Source of the DNA: Bacillota bacterium
GTDB lineage: Bacteria > Bacillota > Clostridia > Peptostreptococcales > Anaerovoracaceae
DNA length: 64,000 bases
NCBI GenBank assembly: GCA_021769295.1
Contig: JAETTD010000006.1
Coordinates: forward strand, 1 to 64,000
Direction of reading: 5' to 3'
Shown piece by piece: positions 18,938-28,071 of this stretch (positions within the stretch are counted from its first letter, which is position 1; the number at the start of each line of letters is the position of its first letter). A program made the translations under genes and the position numbers. The notes under the pieces are model-generated. The model was not told the origin of the DNA. It searched no databases and saw only the letters and a list, made by a program, of their open reading frames with translations.

Positions 18938-20117
18938 ACTTAAAATTCTTAATATGAATGAAATTCCCGTCACCGAAGTTGAATGGCTTTGGTATCCGTA
19001 TATTCCTTACGGAAAGATAACCATAGTTCACGGCGATCCCAGCGACGGAAAAACGATGATGATTTTGCAGTTGGCTTCTATTCTATCGAGGGGCGACAAA
19101 CTTCCTTGTGATGATACAGAGCGTGAGCCGATAAAAATTATTTACCAAACCGCAGATGACGGACTCAGCGATACGATTAAGCTCCGCCTGCTTGCAGGCA
19201 ACGCAGACTGCGCACAAATTAGAGTAATCGACGAGTCAGAAACTGCGCTCTCAATGCTCGACGAAAGAGTTGAACAGGCAATCGTTGAAACAGGCGCAAA
19301 GGTAATAATTTTAGACCCGGTGCAAGCATATATCGGCGCAAAAATTGATATGAACAGAGCAAACGAAGTCCGCAATGTTCTCTCGCAGTTAGGTCGAGTT
19401 GCAGAAAAACACGGGTGCGCCATAATACTTGTCGGACACTTGAATAAGGTACACGGCGGTAAGGCTAATTACAGAGGTCTTGGTTCAATCAACTTTCAGG
19501 CGACGGCACAAAGCGTGCTCATAGTCGGCAGGCTCAAGGAGAACGAAGCAATGCGAGTAGTCGCTTACGAAAAATCTTCTCTTGCGCCCGAAGGCAAACC
19601 AATTGCCTTTGAGCTGAATAGAGAAAACGGATTCACTTGGAAAGGTCATTATGATATTTCTATCGACGATTTATTAAACGGCGTCAGCCGTGAAAAGAAA
19701 TCTGAGCAAGCAGAAAATTTAATTACTGATTGTTTAGCCAACGGAAAATATCCGCAGCAGATTTTATTGAAGAAAGCGCAGAATATCGGTATCTCAAAAA
19801 GAGTGCTTGATGAAGCAAAAAAGTCGCTCGGCGTTAAGTCAATAAAAGAAGGCAACGGATGGTATTGGGAACTTCCCGAGGAAGAACAGAAATCTGTCGG
19901 CGTTTGGGGACAGCGCCACCTGCGATATATTAAGCAGCATAAACGTGTCTTTTTCGCTAATCTGCTGACATCTTGTAAGCTGAACAGCTACCTTGCAGAA
20001 AAAGAAAATGTAACGGAAAAGCTCAAATCAGAAAATCAAATGCTGTGGGTACAGCGAATGAACAGTATCCGTAATCGTGCAACGGAAATTGTAAATATAG
20101 ACTTAATCTACGCATAA
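18930..20117 (+). CDS. RepA-like ATPase fused to a TnpV C-terminal segment
   Basis: A 395-residue protein. Residues 1 to about 317 are a RecA/DnaB-like mobile-element ATPase: YIPYGKITIVHGDPSDGKTM contains Walker A, and ILDPVQAYIG plus ILVGHLNK carry Walker B and sensor elements, as in RepA-like helicase loaders of integrative elements. From LPEEEQKSVGVWGQRH (about 315) on, it becomes the tail of TnpV, a small protein of clostridial transposons (RYIKQHKRV, NLLTSCKLNSYLA, ENQMLWVQRMNSIR). The TnpV part lacks about 18 residues of its middle helix. Start is GTG at 18930 with AAGGCGG upstream; an ATG at 18885 has none. The fusion probably formed at the shared LPE stretch. Functional status is unknown. 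Confidence 0.75.
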   Translation: MAELKILNMNEIPVTEVEWLWYPYIPYGKITIVHGDPSDGKTMMILQLASILSRGDKLPCDDTEREPIKIIYQTADDGLSDTIKLRLLAGNADCAQIRVIDESETALSMLDERVEQAIVETGAKVIILDPVQAYIGAKIDMNRANEVRNVLSQLGRVAEKHGCAIILVGHLNKVHGGKANYRGLGSINFQATAQSVLIVGRLKENEAMRVVAYEKSSLAPEGKPIAFELNRENGFTWKGHYDISIDDLLNGVSREKKSEQAENLITDCLANGKYPQQILLKKAQNIGISKRVLDEAKKSLGVKSIKEGNGWYWELPEEEQKSVGVWGQRHLRYIKQHKRVFFANLLTSCKLNSYLAEKENVTEKLKSENQMLWVQRMNSIRNRATEIVNIDLIYA

Positions 20118-20124
20118 AAATCAC

Positions 20125-20166
20125 GCCGAGTGTAGCTCTGAAAATGAGTTATGCTCGGCATTTTTT
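20125..20166 (+). terminator. terminator after RepA-TnpV
   Basis: 14-bp stem with three wobble pairs (GCCGAG...CTC / GAG...CTCGGC), seven-base loop and six T residues. It separates the replication-type genes from the restriction genes. Confidence 0.85.
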
Positions 20167-20214
20167 GCTTTTTCAGTAGTTAGTTCAAAAATGCGGATTG
20201 TTGTTTAAAAACTG

Positions 20215-20243
20215 TTGTCTTATAGTCCGTTTACTTGTATAAT
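20215..20243 (+). promoter_or_regulatory. promoter of the restriction-modification operon
   Basis: TTGTCT (20215-20220), exactly 17 bases, TATAAT (20238-20243), about 50 bases before the XRE regulator start. Confidence 0.75.
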
Positions 20244-20294
20244 ATAAAATGAATTATTGTAATATCGGATAGCTTTATCGGCAGGGAGAGCATT

Positions 20295-20501
20295 ATGATT
20301 ACTGAAAAAGTTGGTAACAGAATTAGAGAACTGCGTAATGAAACAGGTTTGAGCCAAGAAAAGTTTGCTTTAAAGATTGGTATGGACCGCACTTACTTTG
20401 CAAGCGTTGAACTTGGCAAACGCAATATAGCATTAAAAAATATTGAAAAAATTGCAAACGGATTAGGTGTAACCCTTTCCGAATTGTTTGAAGGACTTTA
20501 A
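20295..20501 (+). CDS. XRE-family regulator (controller-protein-like)
   Basis: A 68-residue helix-turn-helix protein (VGNRIRELRNETGLSQEKFALKIGMDRTYFASVELGKRNI). Size and position at the head of a restriction-modification operon match C (controller) proteins, which delay the endonuclease until methylation is established, but a C-box operator was not identified, so this role is inferred. GGGAGAG precedes the ATG. Confidence 0.85.
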   Translation: MITEKVGNRIRELRNETGLSQEKFALKIGMDRTYFASVELGKRNIALKNIEKIANGLGVTLSELFEGL

Positions 20502-20547
20502 GTTTCAACTTGTTATATACGATTGATTTGGGAGTAAAGAGAGGACA

Positions 20548-21597
20548 ATGATGATGGTAGCCGAGAAAAAATTATATAAAACATCATTGATAAATAACCG
20601 CAGATATTTGGGAAACAAGTATAAGCTTCTGCCGTTCATTACTAAAGTAGTTAGCGAAGAATGTTCTGACATTAAATCTGTTGCTGATATTTTCGCAGGT
20701 ACCGGAGCAGTTTCCTCCGCTTTTAAGGATAAGACTATCATTACAAACGATTTAATGTATAGTAACTATATTTGTAATTTTGCGTGGTTTGGTTCGCAGG
20801 AATATAGTCCTCAGACAATCATTGATTGCATCATTAAATATAATTCCATCTCTAAATACGAAGATAACTATATGACCGAAAATTTTGCAAATACATATTT
20901 CAGCTATAACGATTGCTCTAAAATCGGCTTTATAAGAGAAGATATTGAACAAAACTATCTTGACGGAAACATCAACGAGAGAGAAAGAGCAATTCTTATC
21001 ACATCGTTGCTTTATGCTATGGACAAAATTGCAAAGACCTGCGGTCATTATGATGCGTACCGTAAGGGCGCAGACTTTGACGCTTCGCTTGAGTTATTCG
21101 TGCCTTTAGCAGAGGCTCATAACAATGCCGAAAACGAGTGCTTTAATAAAGATGCAAATGAATTGGTTAAAGAAATTTACGCTGATTTAGTTTACATTGA
21201 CCCCCCATATAATTCTCGTCAGTATTGCGATGCATATCATTTGCTTGAAAATGTTGCCCGTTGGGAAAAGCCTGATGTTTTCGGTGTTGCAAAGAAAATG
21301 AACAGAGATAAAATGAAAAGCAAATACTGTACTCAAAGCGCTACGGAAGCATTTGAGGATTTAATAAAGAATATTAACGCAAAATATATATTGTTTTCAT
21401 ACAACAATATGGCTACTAAAGGAAATGGGCGCTCAAATGCTAAAATTGCAGATGAAGATATTATGCGGATTTTGCAGAGTAAAGGCACAGTAAAAGTTTT
21501 CTCTGAAAATTACAAGGCTTTTTCGGCAGGTAAATCAAATATTGTCGATAATGCTGAACGACTGTTTTTATGTACTTGCTTTAGTGAGGAACAATAA
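20548..21597 (+). CDS. D12-class adenine-N6 DNA methyltransferase (first of two)
   Basis: A 349-residue Dam-type methylase. AdoMet-binding motif I is FAGTGAVSSAF (near residue 50) and catalytic motif IV is DPPYNSRQY (near residue 217); the target-recognition region lies between, an alpha-class order. It starts at a run of ATGs after GAGAGG. With the second methylase it forms a pair, as required for an asymmetric recognition site whose two strands differ. It would protect host DNA from the downstream AlwI-family nuclease. Confidence 0.9.
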   Translation: MMMVAEKKLYKTSLINNRRYLGNKYKLLPFITKVVSEECSDIKSVADIFAGTGAVSSAFKDKTIITNDLMYSNYICNFAWFGSQEYSPQTIIDCIIKYNSISKYEDNYMTENFANTYFSYNDCSKIGFIREDIEQNYLDGNINERERAILITSLLYAMDKIAKTCGHYDAYRKGADFDASLELFVPLAEAHNNAENECFNKDANELVKEIYADLVYIDPPYNSRQYCDAYHLLENVARWEKPDVFGVAKKMNRDKMKSKYCTQSATEAFEDLIKNINAKYILFSYNNMATKGNGRSNAKIADEDIMRILQSKGTVKVFSENYKAFSAGKSNIVDNAERLFLCTCFSEEQ

Positions 21598-21598
21598 T

Positions 21599-22510
21599 AT
21601 GATTCAGTCCCCTCTTAACTATACAGGCGGTAAGTTTAAGCTGCTTCCTCAAATATTGCCACATTTTCCTAAAGACATTGATGTGTTTGTTGATTTGTTT
21701 TGCGGTGGCTGTAATGTTGGAATAAATGTTGACGCAAACACAGTCATATATAATGATTTAAACGAACACCTGCTTTACTTATATAACACCTTTAAGAACT
21801 TAGACAAGGAAGCCACGTTTGAATGGATTTATCAGATAATTGATAAATACGAATTATCTCTTGTGAGCAAAAACGGATATGATTATTACGATTGTGAAAG
21901 CAGCAAAGGACTTGGCGACTACAACAGAGAGCATTTTTTAAAGTTGCGTGATGATTTCAATGCAATTCAAAACGAAGATTATTATTACTATGTAATGCTC
22001 TATGTAATTATCGTTTATGCGTTTAACAATCAAATCCGCTTTAACAGCAAGGGAGAGTTTAATCTTCCTGTCGGCAAGCGTGATTTCAACAAGAAAATGG
22101 CAGATAAATTATCTGCGTTTATAGATAGAATCCAAACGCAAAACTGCATATTTACTTGTAAGGATTTTAGAGAGTTTGATATTTCACAGTTGGACGGCAA
22201 CGATTTTGTATATGTTGACCCTCCGTATCTTATCACTTGTGCTACATATAATGAGCAAGGCGGTTGGAGCGAAGAAACCGAGCGTGATTTATTAGCATTT
22301 TTGGATACACTTTCCGAAAAAAATATACGCTTTGCGATTTCCAATGTTCTCAGGAGCAAAGGTAAAGAAAATCATATATTGATTGAATGGCTCAACAAAC
22401 ATAGCGATAAATATCGTGCTATTCCGCTGAATTATAGCTATTCAAATTCTAACTATCAGACGAAAGATAAAGTTTCTGTCAGCGAAGAAGTGCTGATTGT
22501 GAATTATTGA
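21599..22510 (+). CDS. D12-class adenine-N6 DNA methyltransferase (second of two)
   Basis: A 303-residue Dam-type methylase. It begins IQSPLNYTGGKFKLLPQILPHFP, which includes the N-terminal AdoMet contact; motif I is DLFCGGCNVGIN and motif IV is DPPYLITCATYN (near residue 207). I start it at 21599, right after the stop of the first methylase, with GAGG upstream; a longer in-frame ATG at 21542 overlaps it. Sequence is only distantly like the first methylase, consistent with modifying the opposite strand of a non-palindromic site. Confidence 0.9.
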   Translation: MIQSPLNYTGGKFKLLPQILPHFPKDIDVFVDLFCGGCNVGINVDANTVIYNDLNEHLLYLYNTFKNLDKEATFEWIYQIIDKYELSLVSKNGYDYYDCESSKGLGDYNREHFLKLRDDFNAIQNEDYYYYVMLYVIIVYAFNNQIRFNSKGEFNLPVGKRDFNKKMADKLSAFIDRIQTQNCIFTCKDFREFDISQLDGNDFVYVDPPYLITCATYNEQGGWSEETERDLLAFLDTLSEKNIRFAISNVLRSKGKENHILIEWLNKHSDKYRAIPLNYSYSNSNYQTKDKVSVSEEVLIVNY

Positions 22511-22522
22511 GGAGGGGCTACT

Positions 22523-24484
22523 ATGAATATTCCGTATAAAAGCTTTTGTTGGAGCTTAGGCACAACGAGCTTTAGAACAAAAAACTTTAATAAAACCATA
22601 GAAGAACAGCTTGCTCTTTTGAATGAATTTTGGACTCTTGATGAAAACCAAAATACAGAATGGTCCGGAAATAATGAATTGCAGTCCCGTTATTATGATT
22701 TTATGCACGAAAAGGGTTTTCTTGTTGGTAATGCTGGGAATAAGCCCAAAGACGCTCGTGAAAAAACATCTGGCTTAGTTGACATAGGCTTGATTGATGA
22801 TAATAGAAAATTAAGTAAGGTCGGTAAAGCTTTGCTGCGTGTCAGCACTGAAAATGATTTCAACTCGGATAATCAATTCCAAATTGCAAAAGACAGTTTT
22901 ATTTATTTGAAACAGTTATTGAAAACATATTATGAGATCGAAGGGCAAACTGTAAGACCTTTTATGGTGTTACTCCGCTTGCTAAGTACATTCAACTATT
23001 TAACACTTGACGAATATACCTATTTATTACCACTGTGTATAGGTGCAAGAGAAACGACCGAAATTGTTGGAGAAATTGCAAACTTACGCAGTAATCGCAC
23101 TTCGATTGATGAAATTATCATAAACCGCTTAATGAATATGCCGAACTATATCGTAGCATTAGAATATTTACTCGAAAATGATGTTACAGAAGATTTAGTA
23201 TGTGAAATTGGGCTGAATAGAAAAAGTCGTCAATATGATAAGCCATATTTCAAATTATACAATGCATTATTTGATGTTTTTGTGAATGGAGATATTGACA
23301 GCTTACCGTCAGTTTACTCTGCAACAAAAGATATAAAAATCGGCAAGTGGTGGCGTAGTTATTTATTCGATACTTCCTCCGAATCCGCCATTAGAAAATT
23401 CCCTTCAGCGCATTTGAAAAATACAGCTTTTGATTATGCAACAAACGAAAGCGAGTTTAAGAAGGCATTTTTCAAAACAGTACACCTGTTTAAAGCCAAA
23501 GCCACACTTTCAGACTACCTTGATTTAAATCGTCGTTACATAAAAACTACTGATATTGTATTATTCGAAGATGATACAGTTAAATTAGATGTCGTTCCGC
23601 AATATTTTTTCAAATCTGTTATGGAGCAACTGTATTCAGATATTTTTGTTAAGTCTGAATTACTTTATGAAAATTGCAGTATTGAAAGTATTTCGGCTTG
23701 CCTTGTTGTTAGTGACGATACGATTATTGATGGTATTAATGAGGAGCTTGGATTAAGCGTAACTACTATTGAAGCAGCTCGTGAAGCCTTAGAGGATAAT
23801 CGTTATCAGAGATTGCAACACCTTATCGATACTAAATTTACTGATGAAAATTTGTTGTCATTGCTTGATTATTTTGAAGATAGAAACGATACTGAAATTA
23901 GAAATATGGTTACTGATAACGCTGATGTGCCTACCATTTTTGAGTATGTATTGGGAATTTTGTGGTATAAAGCAAGTGAAAGACAAGGAAAGATTCTTGA
24001 TTATATGAAACTTTCGCTTGACGCTGATCTCCTTCCGAAAACACACGCTGCAGGTGGTGAAGCCGATATTGTCTATGAATATTGTGCAACTGAAGCCTAT
24101 CCAGAACATACATTACTTCTTGAAGCGACACTTGCCGATAGCACGAACCAGCGCAGAATGGAAATGGAGCCGGTATCAAGACACTTAGGAAGACATTTAA
24201 TACGCACAGGAAATCTTAATTCATATTGCGTTTTTGCAACTAACTATCTTGATATTAATGTAATTGCTGATTTTAGAGGTAGGAAATCAATGCCGTTTTA
24301 TGATACTCAGGACTATTCTAAATCTGTAAATGGTATGAAAATTATTCCGTTGCAAACATCGGAATTAAAGAAAATTGTGTCTAACGGTAAAACATATAAA
24401 GAATTATATCCGTTGTTTGAGGCAGCTTTTAATTCAACTTTGCCCCCTCACGAGTGGTACAATCCGTTTGTTCAAATGCTATGA
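22523..24484 (+). CDS. AlwI/BstNBI-family type II restriction endonuclease
   Basis: A 653-residue nuclease of the RE_AlwI family, which covers AlwI, PleI, MlyI and the nicking enzyme BstNBI. Its catalytic half has THAAGGEADI (near residue 507) and LLLEATL with METEPV-like MEPVSRHLGRHL, which line up with the corresponding BstNBI block (THAAGNQPD, LGEVTT, EPVTRH). The acidic residues are those of a PD-(D/E)xK centre. The N terminus starts YKSFCWSLGTTSFRTKNFN. GGAGG is upstream. The two methylases just before it support a type IIS system; the recognition sequence cannot be read from the protein. Confidence 0.88.
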   Translation: MNIPYKSFCWSLGTTSFRTKNFNKTIEEQLALLNEFWTLDENQNTEWSGNNELQSRYYDFMHEKGFLVGNAGNKPKDAREKTSGLVDIGLIDDNRKLSKVGKALLRVSTENDFNSDNQFQIAKDSFIYLKQLLKTYYEIEGQTVRPFMVLLRLLSTFNYLTLDEYTYLLPLCIGARETTEIVGEIANLRSNRTSIDEIIINRLMNMPNYIVALEYLLENDVTEDLVCEIGLNRKSRQYDKPYFKLYNALFDVFVNGDIDSLPSVYSATKDIKIGKWWRSYLFDTSSESAIRKFPSAHLKNTAFDYATNESEFKKAFFKTVHLFKAKATLSDYLDLNRRYIKTTDIVLFEDDTVKLDVVPQYFFKSVMEQLYSDIFVKSELLYENCSIESISACLVVSDDTIIDGINEELGLSVTTIEAAREALEDNRYQRLQHLIDTKFTDENLLSLLDYFEDRNDTEIRNMVTDNADVPTIFEYVLGILWYKASERQGKILDYMKLSLDADLLPKTHAAGGEADIVYEYCATEAYPEHTLLLEATLADSTNQRRMEMEPVSRHLGRHLIRTGNLNSYCVFATNYLDINVIADFRGRKSMPFYDTQDYSKSVNGMKIIPLQTSELKKIVSNGKTYKELYPLFEAAFNSTLPPHEWYNPFVQML

Positions 24485-24555
24485 CATAGGTTTGAATAAT
24501 AATTAATTATTGGCGATAAAATATATTGTGTAATCTTTTTAAGGAGTTGTGCAAT

Positions 24556-26361
24556 ATGGACGATCGCTTATCTAAAAAGGAGAGAAAAAGAGAATTGAAT
24601 ATAAAACCGCAAGATAAAACCATAAAGGAATTACTGCTCTCCGGTCGTCAATTTATTATTCCAAGATTTCAGAGAGAGTATTCTTGGGACAGAAAAAATT
24701 ATAAAGAATTTTTAGACGATATGCTCAATTGCTTAATTGTTAGTGATGGAAAAGTTATTTACGATCAATATTTCCTTGGAACAATGTTGTTTGTTGGAGA
24801 TTGTTTTGAGGGAGATAAGAGTGAAATTGATGTAGTTGACGGACAGCAACGCTTAACAACTATTACCATATTATTTTCTGCTTTATCTGATCGTTTTTTA
24901 CAAATAAATCAAGATACACTCAGTGAGCAAATATTCAAGTATATTATGACTAAAAATGATGATGGCGAAGATGTAAGGATTATAAAAAGTAAAACTCATT
25001 ACCCATTTTTTGCTTTTTATATACAAGAGCGAGAAAAAACAAATACGAAGAAACCGTCAACTGAAGAGGAACAGTGTATAAAAGAAACTTACGAATACCT
25101 TTACAACAATTTAAGTGAAGAAAAGCTTAGAGCGTTTTTAAAGAAAAAATACGGCGATGACAATATTGATGAATTAAACTATGTTGATATTCTCAAAGCA
25201 GTGAGAGATCAGGTTTTGAATACCACCTTTGTATCAATATCTACAAAAGAGCGCAAGCAAGCAAATATGATTTTTGAGATACTCAATGCTAAAGGTAAAA
25301 ATTTATCAGGCGTTGATCTAATTAAAAATAAAATTTTTGAAATAGTAAATGACACAGAACCAGCAGATTATGCCGAAGAAAAATGGAAATCAATAAAGAA
25401 TATTTTAAATGCACGCAATGTTGATGTTGGTTTCGTGCAATTTTACCGCTATTTTTGGATTTCTAAATATAAGAAATCTAATGTAAATAAGTTGTACGAT
25501 GATTTTAAATCCACTATTAAACCAGCCAATAAAGATCGATATAAAAAATTTTTAACAGAAATAGAAGATACCGCAAGAATATATGTTCAAACCGTTTCTC
25601 CTGAAAGAAATGATTTTCAAAATAAAAAAGAGTATTTTGGACTTGTTCAAAGTATTAAAGTTATGTCGGATTACTTTAATATAACGCAAGTACGAATAGC
25701 TTTAATTGCGTTAATTGAAGCTAAAGAAAAAGGAATTATAACTTTGACACAACTAAAATCAATGGTTTATGAACTCGAGAATTTCCATTTTTCTTATAAT
25801 GCGATTTGCTCTAAACCCACAAATAAACTTGAAAAGATTTATTCTGATTTTTCTATTTCTTTAAGAAATTGCAATGATAAAATTGAAGCAAGAAATATTA
25901 TAAAAAAATTAACTAATCAGTTGAATGAAATTTATGTTTCATATCAAGAATTTGAAAGTGAATTTATCAATTTGACATATACCAAAAAAAGCAATAATTC
26001 TGATAATGTGATAACTAAGTATGTTGTTAATAAAATTGCTTCTTATTATGAAGGTAAAGAAATTTTTGAAGATGACGGAAGTATTGAACATATACTTCCT
26101 GAATCAAACGATACAAAAAATAATAATATAGGAAATTTGATTTTGTTAGAACAAGTCTTAAATGGAGAAGCGGATTGTTTAGAATATATAGACAAAATTA
26201 CAGTGTACAAAAAATCATCGTATAAATGGATAAAAGAGTTTGTAAGTAGTAATACAGAATGGTCAGATGATAAGATACAAGAACGATCAAAAAAATTATC
26301 TGAATTTTACTACACGAAGATTTTAGCAAAAAAGATATCATTAAATGCTTTGAAACGATAA
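24556..26361 (+). CDS. DUF262/DUF1524 (GmrSD-like) protein
   Basis: A 601-residue protein. The N-terminal DUF262 (ParB/GmrS-like) domain has IPRFQREYSW and the VVDGQQRLTT signature that binds nucleotides; the C-terminal DUF1524 (HNH-like, GmrD) domain has SIEHILPES and IGNLILLE. Such single-chain GmrSD/BrxU-type proteins restrict modified DNA as type IV systems or act in other antiphage modules. I start it at 24556 with AAGGAG ten bases upstream. It follows the restriction genes in the same direction after a 70-base gap and probably adds a second layer that attacks DNA with unusual bases. Substrate is not known. Confidence 0.82.
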   Translation: MDDRLSKKERKRELNIKPQDKTIKELLLSGRQFIIPRFQREYSWDRKNYKEFLDDMLNCLIVSDGKVIYDQYFLGTMLFVGDCFEGDKSEIDVVDGQQRLTTITILFSALSDRFLQINQDTLSEQIFKYIMTKNDDGEDVRIIKSKTHYPFFAFYIQEREKTNTKKPSTEEEQCIKETYEYLYNNLSEEKLRAFLKKKYGDDNIDELNYVDILKAVRDQVLNTTFVSISTKERKQANMIFEILNAKGKNLSGVDLIKNKIFEIVNDTEPADYAEEKWKSIKNILNARNVDVGFVQFYRYFWISKYKKSNVNKLYDDFKSTIKPANKDRYKKFLTEIEDTARIYVQTVSPERNDFQNKKEYFGLVQSIKVMSDYFNITQVRIALIALIEAKEKGIITLTQLKSMVYELENFHFSYNAICSKPTNKLEKIYSDFSISLRNCNDKIEARNIIKKLTNQLNEIYVSYQEFESEFINLTYTKKSNNSDNVITKYVVNKIASYYEGKEIFEDDGSIEHILPESNDTKNNNIGNLILLEQVLNGEADCLEYIDKITVYKKSSYKWIKEFVSSNTEWSDDKIQERSKKLSEFYYTKILAKKISLNALKR

Positions 26362-26739
26362 TTCGTGACAACAAAATGACAACAGAAATTTGGAGAGTCC
26401 ATATTTTATGGATATTTCAGATAACTAAAATAACTCGTGCTAAATTACCAATACAAAATTGTTTAAGTGGTGGTTTCCAGGAGCGAGTGGGAGTAAGCCC
26501 CGAAGTCGAACCCCCAGTGTTTATGCGGGTTTGCGGACTTCCAACAGGTCTTTTGATAACAAATTGATAACAGTCATATAAAAGCGGTTATTCTCGCTGT
26601 TAAGTGGCTTGCAGGTAGCGGAATGATTTTCAAGCGGCTTGTATGATTGTAAAAAATCCATATTAAAACGCCCTTAGCTGTGGGTAGTAACTCATAGCTA
26701 AGGGCGTTTTTGTCGTCTTTATTTGAATATGAAAGGAGG
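26362..26739. other. 378-bp right edge of the restriction island, no gene
   Basis: No convincing gene. A 63-residue plus-strand frame (26376-26567) has no ribosome binding site. The stretch CTTTTGATAACAAATTGATA (from 26550) recurs near 41708. A hairpin at 26665-26710 follows. These are probably remains of an insertion boundary. Confidence 0.5.
26665..26715. terminator. 20-bp hairpin with T-run, copy 1
   Basis: AAAACGCCCTTAGCT / AGCTAAGGGCGTTTT (15 perfect pairs) extended by five inner pairs, loop TAGTAA, then T's. It can terminate in both directions between the restriction island and the minus-strand GNAT gene. A near relative is at 41737-41778. Confidence 0.85.
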
Positions 26740-27186
26740 TTATCGCTCCATTACATAATTTGTGAGTAAAATTCCTTGTCGCTGCACTTGTTGTTTGGCT
26801 ACAACTTTATATCCTCGCTTTTCAAAAAATCCTTTGGCGGTAATAGAAGCGTGTGTGACGATTTTTTCAGCGTGGCTTGCCTGCTCCAGTTTGTCACATA
26901 TTGCGGTTGCAATACCCTGATGCTGAAAATCGGCGTGTACATACAATCTGTCCAGATAACCTGTATTGTCTATATCGCCAAAGCCTACGACAGTTTCATT
27001 TGTTTCGGCGACAACCGTATAGTTAGACAGAAAAGAACGATTCCATTGTTCAAGGTCAATGCTCCCAGTTGCCCACGCATTGAGCTGTTCTTCTGAATAG
27101 TCGTTAGCATTGACTATGTGAACGGTATTAAAAAACAGCTCTGCGAGTGTTTTACAGTCGCTTGGGGTGTAATCTCTTAAAATCAT
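26740..27186 (-). CDS. GNAT acetyltransferase
   Basis: A 148-residue acetyl-CoA-dependent N-acetyltransferase. RDYTPSDCKTLAELFFNTV starts the fold, LYVHADFQHQGIATAICDKLE is the acetyl-CoA loop and the last strand ends FFEKRGYKVV. It resembles YafP-type GNATs that confer toxin tolerance, but no substrate can be assigned. Start is supported by AGGAGC on the minus strand. Confidence 0.85.
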   Translation of the reverse strand: MILRDYTPSDCKTLAELFFNTVHIVNANDYSEEQLNAWATGSIDLEQWNRSFLSNYTVVAETNETVVGFGDIDNTGYLDRLYVHADFQHQGIATAICDKLEQASHAEKIVTHASITAKGFFEKRGYKVVAKQQVQRQGILLTNYVMER

Positions 27187-27274
27187 AGCAGTTTTTTGCT
27201 CCTGTGGTTTTATGTTTATATTTTACAAAAGGCACATTGGTATTACAACTTTATTTTAGCAGCTTATTCAAGGG

Positions 27275-27640
27275 TAAATAAAGACAAATTTTGAAGAAAT
27301 GGGCGGTGTTTGCAAGCAGGTTGAAGATTATTTCCTCCCCGGTTTGAAACTGCCCGAAAAGGAAATACAATCTATCGGCATTCGGGAGGGGTAGAGACAT
27401 AAAAGTTACTCGAAAGGGCATAGAAGGACAATTTATGCAGCATTGCTGACGAACAGCAAGCTGAACAGCTACCTTGCTGATATTGACCGACAGGCAGAGG
27501 AACTGTTTTCTCAGCTGGTTAAACAGATGACAGAGAATGAAGATATTGCATAACAGCTTGAGGCAGAAAACCAAATGTTATGGGCAGGTAAAAGAAACGC
27601 TATAAGAGAGGCGGCAGCAGAAATCGTAAATAATAAATAG
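27275..27640 (+). pseudogene. dead tnpV (transposon protein)
   Basis: One frame reads a recognisable TnpV: YFLPGLKLPEKEIQSIGI, then RRTIYAALLTNSKLNSYLAD, IDRQAEELFSQLVKQMTEN and ENQMLWAGKRNAIREAAAEIV. Two in-frame stops break it (TAG at 27392, TAA at 27551); the end is TAG at 27638. It shares its C-terminal half with the tail of the RepA fusion at 18.9 kb, which shows the middle helix missing there. It is a remnant of a transposon-type insertion that carried the neighbouring cargo. Confidence 0.8.
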
Positions 27641-27729
27641 TAATATGATTTATTTAAAATCACATGGCGGCTGAGAACGATTCTTCCCCCATTTTTATTT
27701 GTAAATTTTTAAAGCAGTTTTGATAATAT

Positions 27730-27758
27730 TTGACTGTTTGCTGAAATTGTAATATACT
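27730..27758 (+). promoter_or_regulatory. promoter of the Lsa-type ABC-F leader
   Basis: TTGACT (27730-27735), 17 bases, TATACT (27753-27758). About 370 bases of leader follow before the resistance gene. Confidence 0.7.
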
Positions 27759-27787
27759 ATTTTCAATTAAAAGAAAGAGGTGGAAAG

Positions 27788-27811
27788 ATGATTAACTTTT
27801 CTTGCAGATAA
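27788..27811 (+). CDS. candidate seven-residue leader peptide
   Basis: ATG at 27788 with AGAGGTGG upstream encodes only MINFSCR before TAA. A translated mini-ORF just after the promoter of an ABC-F antibiotic-resistance gene is the usual sensor for ribosome-stalling attenuation. Evidence is position and ribosome binding site only. Confidence 0.45.
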   Translation: MINFSCR

Positions 27812-27836
27812 AATCAAAATATGCAATAGTGCTTTT

Positions 27837-27970
27837 ATGGTACTGTTGCGCTTGTTGCAAGATAGTTATAAGTTTATCTAACTCTATATAGTACCATTTC
27901 CATTTTGCGAAGTGGTGTAATTATGCTATGATGAGCCGTAAGAATTGACTTTCTTGCGGCTTTTATTTTT
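27837..27970 (+). promoter_or_regulatory. attenuator-like hairpins in the Lsa leader
   Basis: First, ATGGTACT / AGTACCAT (27837-27844 with 27890-27897) closes a larger stem. Second, an 11-bp stem AGCCGTAAGAA / TTCTTGCGGCT (27934-27944, 27951-27961) is followed by TTTTATTTTTTAT, a good intrinsic terminator. If the first forms differently during ribosome stalling, the terminator may be relieved. This is inference from structure. Confidence 0.6.
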
Positions 27971-27990
27971 TATGAAAGGAAGTGGCTTTA

Positions 27991-28071
27991 ATGGAAACCG
28001 CAGAATTGGTTGTTACGCATGATTTGCTCCGTATAGAGTCGGTAAGTATCGGTGAAGTCTATACGGAGTGA
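27991..28071 (+). CDS. 26-residue ORF inside the Lsa leader
   Basis: ATG at 27991 with AAAGGAAG upstream encodes METAELVVTHDLLRIESV and eight more residues. It begins right after the leader terminator and includes the perfect 10-bp stem CTCCGTATAG / CTATACGGAG (28027-28036, 28059-28068). It may be a second regulatory leader or a remnant of a deleted gene. Confidence 0.45.
   Translation: METAELVVTHDLLRIESVSIGEVYTE

Noticed and set aside
26461-26560. Possible tRNA 3' end (TTCGA-like T-loop on the minus strand) as an attachment site
   Set aside because: The flanking bases do not pair as a five-base T-stem, and no acceptor or anticodon arm could be drawn.
26376-26567. 63-residue frame as a gene
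   Set aside because: No ribosome binding site, low-complexity composition and position in the repeat-rich island edge.
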